Source of the DNA: Euperipatoides rowelli
Taxonomy: Eukaryota; Onychophora; Udeonychophora; Euonychophora; Peripatopsidae
DNA: 13,490 nt
Assembly (NCBI GenBank): GCA_003024985.2
Contig: PXIH01S0001454.1
Reading direction: 5' to 3' (one strand)
Part shown: positions 1 through 7,364 of the stretch, piece after piece
How the letters are laid out: every line of letters begins with the position of its first letter
Position numbering within the stretch: the first letter of the stretch is position 1
Notes under the pieces: generated by a model
Databases searched by the model: none
What the model was told of the DNA's origin: nothing
Seen by the model: only the letters and a program-made list of their open reading frames with translations
Program-made: the position numbers and the translations under genes

Positions 1-740
1 TTAATATTTGAAGTCATTGCACGACCCAGTAATATTCTAACCACGGACCAGCACTGGGTCTCGACCCGTACTTTGAAAAACACTGTAGAGTATGAATTCA
101 TGATTAGCTAATATAGTCGTAAATCACTTTTCTTTTATGATTGACTTCTAAAAATTTTCAAAGACAGTTCAGTCTGTGGTAGGGGGACAGTGAATTGTAA
201 ATTGATTCTTAAACAACCAGACTTGATGAACGAGTAATGATCTTGAGTTTCTAAATCGAAACTTAAATTGTAACAGTACAGTGTATAGCGCTAGTGTAAT
301 CTTCATGACTGATAACATCCCCTACATCTTAAAACATTTTTCAGGTACCAGAGAAAATAGTATTGTACATATTGAGATACATATTATTATTGAAATCTAA
401 ATGCAAAGGTTTGAAAGGATACTGTTTATTATCTAAATATAAGGCTAGATAATTTAAATTGAATGATGAAAATTAAACAGATTCTTTTTATAATCACCAT
501 TAAAAGCTGAATTATCCACTAATGCTACAACTAGCTTAGCCTATAGGAATTTGTCCAAAACATAAATTATCTTGTCATATTGCTCATACCTGCCAGAATG
601 GAAATTGTTTTACATACGGTATGATCCATAGGATATTTTGCTGATTTTTTTAATAATGTGTGAGCATGGCTTAATAGAGCCAAGGGTAAGATGATGACTT
701 TATTATGTACATACAATTAAAAATCCAAAATAACATTACT
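1..740. other. AT-rich sequence, nothing recognised
   Basis: I see no coding region, RNA gene or recognisable repeat family here. The sequence is AT-rich with stops in all frames. It ends where the repeats with the GCCATCTTGG core begin. Confidence 0.5.
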
Positions 741-1140
741 GAGGGGTTTCTGATGGGCCATCTTGGTTTTTTCTGGGGGACAGTAGGTTGGCCATCTTGT
801 ATTTTTCAATGTCAATTCCAGTAATGATGTTACTTCCAGTTGGCTATCTTGGATTTTCTGGGCACAGAAAGTCATGTGATAGGAAGTTGGCCATCTTGGA
901 TTTTCTAGCATCATTACCAGTTATGATATCACTTCTGGTCAGACATCTTGGATTTGGAAACAGGAAATCATGACAGGAAGGTGCTAGTGCACAAGACTAG
1001 GATTGCCCTGTATTGAAACCGAAAGTTGGCCATCTTGGATTTTCTGGAACCGGAAGTGATCTGCACAGGACCAAAATTTGGCCATCTTGGATTTTCTGAC
1101 AATTCCTATTATGATGTTACTTCTGGTCAGGCATCTTGAA
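741..1140. repeat. Degenerate repeat array, sub-array A (GCCATCTTGG core)
   Basis: The 9-mer GCCATCTTG occurs exactly at 757, 791, 890, 1029 and 1081, usually followed by GATTTTCTGG. Diverged versions lie near 842, 942 and 1130. Between them are GGAAGT-type boxes, including a full ACCGGAAGTG at 1049-1058, and a recurring phrase like ATGATGTTACTTCTGGTCAG (near 824, 923 and 1111). Spacing is irregular, so this looks like an old array broken by indels. The short open frames across it come from the repeat being low in stops and are not genes. I cannot name the family. Confidence 0.75.
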
Positions 1141-1170
1141 TGTGACATCAACCAAAGTTTAAGGACGAAC

Positions 1171-1955
1171 CCTAAAAATCCTCTATACCTTCATAAAATA
1201 GGAACAGGAAGTCAGCCATATTGGATTTTCTGGAACCAGAAGTGGTCTACTGCACATGAGCAAAAGTCCACCTGGACTGGATGTTTTGTCATAAACTGGA
1301 AGTGCAAGCCTAAAAAAAAACTATATACTTTCATAAAATAGGAACAGGAAGTCAGCCAAATTTTCTGGGACCAGAAGTGGTCTACTGTGCATGACCGGAA
1401 GTCAACCTATGCCTGAATGGTGTGATATCACCAACGGGAAGTTTAAACATAAAATACCTCTATACTTTCCTGAAATAGAAACAGGAAGTCAACTATCTTA
1501 GATTTTCTGGGACTGGAAGTGACCTATTATGACCATAATCTAAGCTGGAGTGGATGTGATGTCATAAACCAGAAGTATAAGCCTAAAAACCCTCTATACC
1601 TTCATGAAACAAGAACAGGAAGTTACCCATCTTGGATTTTCTGGGACTGGAAGTGCACATTTATACAGAGTGGGTGGGCATCTATCCCATCATGCATCAT
1701 ATTCTGATAATAGAGCTTTAGAAGCTTTAATATCCGGAAAAAACAGGATCAGGAAGTCGACCATCTTGAAAAATGTCACTTTCGATCCCAACCTAACAGG
1801 AAGTGGGAGAGGCCTAAACCGGATTAAATTCCCCTTCATGCATCATAATGTGATGTCATCATACCATATTTGGGCATAAAAATCCTTATACCTTTAAGAA
1901 ACAGGACCAGGAAAGTAATCATCTTGAAACTGAAAGTGCCACCATCTTGAAAAGA
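1171..1955. repeat. Tandem array, sub-array B, period about 133-146 bp
   Basis: A longer unit starts at about 1171, 1309, 1449, 1582, 1726 and 1875. Each begins with CCTAAAAATCCTCTATACC or a close variant, then TTCATAAAATAGGAACAGGAAGT, a CCATCTTGGATTTTCTGG core (often mutated), a (C/T)(C/T)GGAAGTG box, and a segment with TGATGTCAT. The spacing is 138, 140 and 133 bp, then about 293 bp for two more degraded units. The core is shared with sub-array A, so B is probably a higher-order derivative of it. The short plus-strand open frames here are repeat artefacts. Confidence 0.75.
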
Positions 1956-1960
1956 CCCGG

Positions 1961-2489
1961 ATTGTTCTAGAAATGGTGTTTTCTATCTACTATATTGGAA
2001 TATTGATTCATCTCAATACAAGATCTTGGTCAGCCTTGAAAATACTGTATATAATCTGTTTGATTAATTATCTGAAAGGCTAAAGAACTTATTTCGGTAA
2101 TCTAAATGTTTGACTGATTCAGACAATACACAAGATAATAATGAAAAGTTCACTTTAGAGTTGTCAATCATTAGTATTCAAATATATTGTATAGGCTACA
2201 AATCTCCACTAACATTACTAAGGCAGTGACTTTACTGCTACTGTAAAATATTTGCTTGAATTTTTTTTATCATTATGCATTTATCATTGGTAAAACATGA
2301 ATTATATCAATCGTATAGTTAGTTACCCAATGATTGGATCAAACTCATTTCATTATTTGATAAAACAAAAGTTAGTATGCAGATTGTGAATCACTTCTTG
2401 CATAATACTAATTATCCTTCATTACCAATATTTTACAAATACAGTTCTCTTTGATACTTTAACTTCTAGTACATCATATTCAACACTGT
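1961..2489. other. AT-rich sequence, nothing recognised
   Basis: No reading frame, known repeat or structure could be supported. The right edge is the abrupt start of the inverted repeat at 2490, which marks the present boundary between host DNA and element-derived DNA. Confidence 0.45.
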
Positions 2490-2852
2490 AAAATTGAAAT
2501 GCATGCAGAGGAGAAATTGGGTAACCAGAGAAGATATCCTTTGAGAATAAGAAGAAAGAAAAGTATTTTGGACTTATAATTTTTTGTTGTTATTTTTGCC
2601 TATTTGGGGAGATGATGTAGTGTATTTGGAGTGTTACAGCGCCATACTAGGCAGCCATATTGTTTTCTAATGTTGTTTATTCACACCATCCGATAGATGG
2701 CGCTGTAACACTCCAAATACACTACATCATCTCCCCAAATAAGCAAAAATAACAACAAAAAATTATAAGTCCAAAATACTTTTCTTTCTTCTTACTCTCA
2801 AAGGATATCTTCTCTGGTTACCCAATTTCTCCTCTGCATGCATTTCAATTTT
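2490..2852. repeat. Near-perfect inverted repeat, 156-bp arms, 51-bp loop
   Basis: The left arm 2490-2645 is the reverse complement of the right arm 2697-2852, with only two mismatches found by hand (plus-strand positions 2547 and 2600). The loop 2646-2696 is LTR sequence. The right arm is the native 3' end of element 1: the last codons of Pol, the stop at 2763-2765, the 3' untranslated end and the first 14 bp of the LTR. The left arm is therefore an inverted extra copy of that end, carrying the Pol C-terminal codons in plus orientation, with an RRYPLR motif. The left LTR junction has the 3-bp microhomology CAT. Confidence 0.93.
2643..2710 (-). repeat. 3' LTR remnant of element 1
   Basis: This 68-bp stretch matches 7298-7364 with one single-base indel and two substitutions. 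It runs from CATACTAGGCAGCC to CTGTAACA on the plus strand. The outer 13 bp expected from the 5' LTR (TGTAATAAAGAGA) are missing and are replaced by the inverted arm 2490-2645, joined at the shared trinucleotide CAT. Confidence 0.85.
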
Positions 2853-3800
2853 GGTGTCCTCTAAAATGTCTTCTCATACAACCATGCCTGGATCCAAATA
2901 GGCTACAACTCTTGTCTACCCATTTGAGTACTCTATTGTTTCCCTTGATTTGTTTCACTTTTCCTCTCAGGTCAGGTAGGTAATAATAACTCAAATCTAG
3001 TTCTCAATTTTCTTCCAAACATTAATTTTGTCGGACTCCACAAGTGATACAATGAGGTGTGTTTCTATAGTCAAAAATAAATCTTGTCAATGCTATGTCT
3101 ACATCTTCACTTTTCCTAATAGCCATTTTAACCCTTTTTTTGCAAAATTTAACTGCATTTTCGGCTGCCCCATTTGTGGAAGGATGGTAGGCTACGGTGC
3201 AGAAAAAGTATGTTTGATCCTATTTGTCTTAACAATTACCCCTCAAATTCTTTAGATGTCCACTGTGTACCATTATCTAACAAAATGCATTGGCAAACCA
3301 AAATGTGCAAATATTTCTCTTAATTTCTTTATTGTAATATCCTTATTTATACTCTTCATTGGCAAAACTTCTATAAACTTTGAATATGCATCATTGAGAA
3401 TAAGGAAATTTCACATGCCATTGGTCCAAAAAAATCTGCATGGAATCGTTCCCAAGGTCCATCAGGCCAACTCCAATTATGACCAACGTTTTTACGTGGA
3501 TTTCCTCTATCTTCCCAACAAAAACTAAATGTGTTACACAATCTTCAATGTCTTTATCCATGTTTAACAAACAAAAAAAAAAAAAAGGAACGAGCCAAAC
3601 TCTTCATTTTAACCATGCCCAAATGTATGTTATGAATTTCTTGCAATACTTCCAACTTAAGAATGCCCGGAATGACTACCACATGAGGCAACCCTCTTCT
3701 AATGTCAATTCATCTTTTTTACTGAAAAAAGGCTTTAATTCCTCCGATACTTCTCTAGACCAACCAAATTTTATGAAGTCTAATACTTTTTTAAGCACTG
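2763..3800 (-). pseudogene. Integrase domain of element 1, broken
   Basis: The N-terminal zinc-binding part is recognisable near 3670-3590 (VLQEIHNIHLGM, KSLARSF) but is corrupted by a homopolymer near 3571-3587; its cysteine pair is not clear. The catalytic core keeps the first Asp in WERFHADFFGP (about 3460-3415), the second in LLDNGTQWTSKEF (about 3280-3240) and the Glu in YHPSTNGAAENAV (about 3190-3148). Then come FDYRNTPHCIT near 3075 and a C-terminal LDPGMVV near 2905. The frame ends at the stop 2763-2765 after RRYPLRVRRKKSILDL, inside the inverted repeat. The D, D, E set survives, but the reading frame is broken several times. Plus-strand open frames at 3028-3862 are antisense shadows of this gene. 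Confidence 0.9.
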
Positions 3801-4068
3801 GATCCTTCCAAGTTTCTTTTCCATTATTTTTGACACTGAGTGGAATGCATCTTGTTGTATAAAGTTTAAATAGGTTGTTTCCTCTTGAGAACGAAAACTA
3901 TGACTTCCCAAAGGCAATACTATTTTTCTTGGAATTAACATATTCTATGTAAAATCATAAGCTGCTAAATATAATGCCCACCTCTGCAATCTAAAAGCTG
4001 TCATTCTAGATAATCCTTCTTCCCTAAAATAGACATCAAAGGATGATGGTCAGTTAACAAAATGAAAT

Positions 4069-4074
4069 TTCTAC
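4069..4074. repeat. Target-site duplication, left copy (TTCTAC)
   Basis: Six bases directly outside the left terminal inverted repeat, identical to 4881-4886. Only one copy is needed to restore the interrupted RNase H reading frame. Confidence 0.88.
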
Positions 4075-4131
4075 CAGGCTTTCAGATAATTATTCGATGA
4101 TGACTTTCCATTGACTCCCTGAAATTTTAAG

Positions 4132-4191
4132 GTGGCAGTCAAACAATTTGATTGACTGCCACAATTCTAACATGGAAGTCAAATGACTTCC
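4132..4191. repeat. Two short hairpins inside the DNA transposon
   Basis: GTGGCAGTCAA at 4132-4142 pairs with TTGACTGCCAC at 4152-4162 (11-bp stem). GGAAGTCA at 4174-4181 pairs with TGACTTCC at 4184-4191 (8-bp stem, 2-base loop). Such subterminal palindromes are common in non-autonomous DNA elements, where they may serve transposase binding; that role is inference. Confidence 0.7.
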
Positions 4192-4224
4192 TTGATGTTT
4201 TTAACCAAAAGTTCTTTTTAAACA

Positions 4225-4541
4225 TACCTAATAATACCTAAGAGTAGCCTACCTAAGAATACCTAAGAATACCTAAGAATTTCTAAGAATACCTAAGAGT
4301 ACCTAAGAGTACTTAAGAGTACAGTACATAAGATATTTAAGAGTAGCCTACCTAAGAATACCTAAGAGTACTTAAGAATACCTAAGAGTACCTAAGAATA
4401 CCTAAGAGTACCTAAGAATACCTAAGAATACCTAAGAGTGCCTAAGAGTACCTAAGAACACCTAAGAGTACCTAATAATACCCAAGAATACCTACGAGTT
4501 CCTAAGAATAACTAAGAATACCTAAGAATACCTAATAATAC
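4225..4541. repeat. Minisatellite, 10-bp unit ACCTAAGAAT / ACCTAAGAGT
   Basis: About 31 copies of a 10-bp unit lie head to tail, with an A/G alternation at the ninth base and scattered variants. A short phrase GAGTAGCCTACCTAAG interrupts it twice (near 4242 and 4342), which suggests local duplication of a variant block. The array sits wholly inside the 806-bp DNA transposon. It contains the string CCTAA, the complement of the arthropod telomere repeat, but every second pentamer is different. Confidence 0.92.
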
Positions 4542-4880
4542 ATGACCAAACCGGCCTTTTATTATATTAGATAATTACACCAGTGTACATTAGCTTATTG
4601 TATATCAGTGTATATACAGTAGGCAGTTCTCAAAAGATTTAAAAATGCTGTTATCGTTCGTAATATACTGTATATTATATTATTAATATTTTTTCGTTTT
4701 AAGTGTATTAAATAGTTATTATTGACGACCCTAAATTTATGCTTTGACGTCTTGAGAAATTATATGCCACCTAGGATATGTCTATCGACTTCCGATTGAC
4801 AGCTATAATAATTTTCCTAAAGATTTTTTTGTAAAATTAGGGCATAAATGATGCCAAAATGCCCCTTATCTGAAAGCCTG

Positions 4881-4886
4881 TTCTAC
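4881..4886. repeat. Target-site duplication, right copy (TTCTAC)
   Basis: Partner of 4069-4074, directly outside the right terminal inverted repeat. Confidence 0.88.
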
Positions 4887-5109
4887 CAAACAAATCCTGA
4901 TTAAATTTTGAAACCCCAAATACAATGGCCAAAACCTCCTTATCGATTTGAGAATAACCAACCTCATGTTTTTGCAAAGTCCTTAATGCAAATGCTATTG
5001 TCTTTTCCGACCCATCTTCAAACACGTGATATTACAGCCTCTAATCCATAATCTGACGCGTCGCATGCTAACTTAATAGGCAAATTGACATCATAATGAG
5101 TTAATATTT

Positions 5110-5990
5110 TGTTGGGTACAAGTATTTCCTTTATTTTCCTAAAAGCCTCAATTTGCACTTTTCATGAATCCCAAATCCATATTGTAGAAATCTTTAGTAA
5201 ATTATGCAAAGGATGTAAAATATCAGCCAAATTCGGCAAAAACATTCTATAAGAATTTATTCACCCAATGAAAGCCCTCAGCTGAGTCAAATTTTGTGGT
5301 TTGGGTTCATCTAACATAGACTTGACTTTTTCTCGATCTGTTTTTAATCCTGATTTGTCCACAATATAGCCTAAATAATTTATCTTTTTTTTAAATAATT
5401 TGCACTTTTCTTTCTGGCAGTAAAACCACACTCTTTTAATTTGTCAAAAACTTTTTTTAAACTTTCAAAATGATTAGAATCATTTGATCCGATTACCAAA
5501 ATGTCATCTTGAAAAACAACAACTCCTTTTATCCCTTGCAAAACTTGTTCTATAATGCGTTGAAAAACACTTGGACTCGAAGATATTCCAAAAGGAATTC
5601 AATTGTATCTATAAAGTCCTTTGTGTGTTGAAATGGTTGTTAGCACTTTTGAATCCTCATTCAATAATATCTGCTGATTAGCATACTTTAAGTTTATTTT
5701 GCTAAAAGAGACACCTCCTTTCAAACAAGCGAATGAATGTTCAATTTTAGGCAAAGGATATCTGTCTGTTATCAAGAAAGGATTTAATGTTACTGAATAA
5801 TCACCACAAATGTGTATGGAACTGTCCTGCTTCGGAACTGTCACAATCGGGGTACCCTCATTCACTTAGTTTCACTTTCTCCAAAATTTTAACTCAACTA
5901 ACTTATCCAGCTCTTTTCAACTTTTTTTAACAATGCAAAAGGAACTGAACAAGGCTTATGAAAAACTGGCACTGCTTGATGTTTAACATT
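5110..5990 (-). pseudogene. Reverse transcriptase domain of element 1, broken
   Basis: Fragments run from a VPFALLKKVEK entry motif near 5950-5920, through the open stretch 5865-5599 (GTPIVTVPKQDSSIHICGDY, YPLPKIEHSFACL, QQILLNEDSK, THKGLYRYN), to the catalytic FQDDILVIG box near 5520-5490, the YLGYIVDKSGL segment near 5360, and LRAFIG in the connection region near 5280. The first catalytic aspartate position reads FSKINLK, where the family has FSKLDL, so this Asp is Asn here. The second site keeps both aspartates. Several stops and shifts separate the pieces. Function was copying the element RNA to DNA. Confidence 0.92.
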
Positions 5991-6064
5991 CAACAAAATT
6001 TTTCCTATATTGAAACTTCCCCTAGCTATTTGAAAACATTTCCAGATATAGTTTTTCAAAAGTT

Positions 6065-6390
6065 TCATCCAATCCAATTTTTTTTTTCTGTAATATGATT
6101 CATATCAAATTTAGGTAGCTGCACCCTTAATTTACACATCCAAATCCTGCCCAAAATAGGAGGTCCACCATCTTTAATTAAAAACAAATCTAAACTTGCC
6201 TTTTCCTCTTTTTCTACTACTACTGATATTTTCCCTTTTGGTTTCATGATTTTGCCATTATACGATCTCAGGCTATATCTACTGCGCTGTAACACCAAAC
6301 CTCCAAAAAAAATTTAATAAAAACTTTCTGATATCAAAATAGCAGAACATGTATCTATTTCCATTTTGAATTCTTTATTTTCTATCAAAA
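6065..6390 (-). pseudogene. Retropepsin protease domain of element 1, mutated
   Basis: The active-site region lies near 6366-6335 and reads MEIDTCSAILIS. The family consensus at this place is D-T-G, so the catalytic-loop glycine is replaced by cysteine. Soon after comes a stop and a frame change. The open stretch 6298-6065 then continues with SYNGKIMKPKGKI, LDLFLIKDGGPPILGRIWM and LRVQLPKF, which is the C-terminal half of the gypsy aspartic protease (ILGR motif). The domain should cut the Gag-Pol polyprotein; neither the glycine change nor the frame break is compatible with that. Confidence 0.85.
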
Positions 6391-6554
6391 GGTCTGTGCA
6401 AAGTGGTTTATTATCAGGGGAAATCAAATTGAATAAATTTTTAAAAACTTAACAGACATTTCTTCCTCCTAATAAATCTTCATTATCGCTAACCCCACTT
6501 GCAACATAATTTGTTTTCTTTCTCTTCATTTCCCTTTTGTTTAGTTTTTGAAGC

Positions 6555-7250
6555 AGATTTTTTTACACACACTTGCTACAATCCCTGGTATTACAACAAA
6601 ATCTACATACCTTAGCTGCATGATTAGACCTACCTCATCTAAAACACACAATTGCTGGCTTGCTAAATCCATCGCCATGTTTATTTTTCTCAAAGCATCT
6701 ATTAAAATTTACTTCAGCTTGTGCTAAATTTCTTTTTGAAAAAAAGAAAGATTCCTTTCAGCATTTTCAGAACACAAGGCTAACTCCGCTGTTTTTGCAA
6801 ATAGGTTAAATCAGGCATTGCAAACAATTTTCTCCTAGTTAACTGACTTTATACCAACTACCAATTGGTCTCATAGCGTCATTCATGTTCGCGCCAAAAT
6901 CGCAATACTTTGAAGCATTCTTTAAGCTAGCAATGAACTGGCCAACAGATTGCATTTCACCCTGTATCGTCTGGTTATATCTTTCAGCTTTTATTGAGGG
7001 TTTAGGAATCAAATGATTTTTCATTAATTCAATTAACTGTCTATAGCTTTTTGCTCCCGGTTTGTCTGGTTGGCTAATATCCCTGAATAGGCTATATGCT
7101 CGCTGTCCAATACACGTTAGAAAATTGCTAGTTTTTTTTTCCATCATCAACATCATTTGTCAAAAAGTATTGTTCCATTTTCTCCACATAGATCTCCCAG
7201 TCATCTGAATTTGGAATGAATTCTTCTATTTTTCTTTGCATGTGGGCCAT
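6555..7250 (-). pseudogene. gag of element 1 (capsid plus zinc knuckle), broken
   Basis: The start codon at 7250-7248 opens a frame reading MAHMQRKIEEFIP. An indel in a homopolymer near 7140 shifts it into the capsid stretch at 7156-6839, with motifs such as IGQRAYSLFRDI, KSYRQLIELMKNHL, VGQFIASLK and KYCDFGANMNDAMR, all typical of K02A2.6-like Gag. Another shift near 6870 leads into a stop-ridden C-terminal part. The nucleocapsid zinc knuckle is at 6646-6605: a CX2CX4HX4C pattern in which the second cysteine codon has become TGA (6637-6635). A further cysteine cluster follows down to about 6560. Gag would package the element RNA in cytoplasmic particles; this copy cannot make an intact one. 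Extent is approximate. Confidence 0.88.
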
Positions 7251-7270
7251 ATTTTTCTTTAAAAGGAATT

Positions 7271-7283
7271 TTCCTCATCACCA
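7271..7283 (-). promoter_or_regulatory. Primer-binding site of element 1
   Basis: On the minus strand TGGTGATGAGGAA starts one base after the LTR end. The leading TGG pairs with a tRNA CCA tail, and TTGGTGA(C/T)GAGG is a common start after the LTR in metazoan gypsy elements. The primer tRNA is not identified. Only about 20 bases separate this site from the Gag start codon. Confidence 0.7.
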
Positions 7284-7284
7284 A

Positions 7285-7364
7285 TGTAATAAAGAGACAT
7301 ACTAGGCAGCCATATTGTTTTCTAATGTTTTTATTCACACCATTCAATAGATGGCGCTGTAACA
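7285..7364 (-). repeat. Candidate 5' LTR of element 1, 80 bp
   Basis: On the minus strand the segment begins TGTTACAGCGCC and ends TTTATTACA, so it has the canonical TG...CA termini with short TGT/ACA inverted ends. It contains an AATAAA hexamer (GTGAATAAAAAC). A PBS-like sequence follows one base downstream, and the segment recurs at the other end of the element. An LTR of 80 bp is very short for Ty3/gypsy. The next bases outside are CCCCA; the matching target duplication cannot be checked because the far end is rearranged. Confidence 0.75.

Larger units (their letters stand above)
4075..4880. mobile_element. Non-autonomous DNA transposon, 806 bp, 15-bp TIRs, 6-bp TSD
   Basis: The ends are exact inverted copies: CAGGCTTTCAGATAA at 4075-4089 and its reverse complement at 4866-4880. 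The flanks carry the direct repeat TTCTAC at 4069-4074 and 4881-4886. Excising the element with one duplication closes the RNase H frame of the host retrotransposon, which fixes the boundaries to the base. The inside holds two small palindromes (4132-4162 and 4174-4191), a 10-bp minisatellite and AT-rich filler, with no transposase. A subterminal motif like GACTT(T/C)CC(A)TTGAC occurs near both ends. The CAGG start resembles hAT-type ends, but hAT makes 8-bp duplications; I cannot assign a superfamily. Confidence 0.9.
3940..5095 (-). pseudogene. RNase H domain of element 1, split by an 806-bp insert
   Basis: The upstream part (about 5095-4881) reads IKLACDASDYGL with the first catalytic Asp, then FEDGSEKTIAFALRTL, YSQIDKEVLAIVFGV with the catalytic Glu, and FNQDLFGR. 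The downstream part resumes at 4074 with the third-Asp motif LLTDHHPL, followed by LQRWALYLAAYDF near 3985-3950. Between them lies a DNA transposon with target duplications at 4069-4074 and 4881-4886. Removing the insert and one duplication puts the two parts back in frame, so the insert is later than the retrotransposon. The minus-strand open stretch 5025-4837 ends inside the insert. Confidence 0.92.
2643..7364 (-). mobile_element. Ty3/gypsy LTR retrotransposon 1 (degenerate)
   Basis: Read on the minus strand, this interval holds in order a candidate 5' LTR (7364-7285), a primer-binding site, Gag with a zinc knuckle, protease, reverse transcriptase, RNase H, integrase and the remnant of the 3' LTR. 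This order (RT-RNase H before integrase) is that of Ty3/gypsy elements. The closest family style I recognise is the K02A2.6-like Pol of the Mag/CsRN1 kind, from phrases such as YSQIDKE and GTPIVTVPK. About 800 bp of the length is a nested DNA transposon. Gag and Pol have many frameshifts and stops, so the copy is dead. The two LTR stretches that can be compared differ at three places over about 67 bp. Confidence 0.92.

Noticed and set aside
788-1879. Several plus-strand frames of 60-91 codons with repeated ILDF / WIFW phrases
   Set aside because: They follow the tandem repeat, repeat the same words in shifting frames, and have no recognisable domain. They are translation artefacts of the array.
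3028-3862. Plus-strand frames of 75, 90 and 140 codons
   Set aside because: The opposite strand carries clear integrase motifs (HADFFGP, LLDNGTQW, YHPSTNGAAENAV) in this interval, so these are antisense shadows.
4225-4541. Interstitial telomere or CRISPR-like array
   Set aside because: The unit is 10 bp with only half of it matching CCTAA, and there are no unique spacers between fixed repeats. It is a plain minisatellite inside a transposon.
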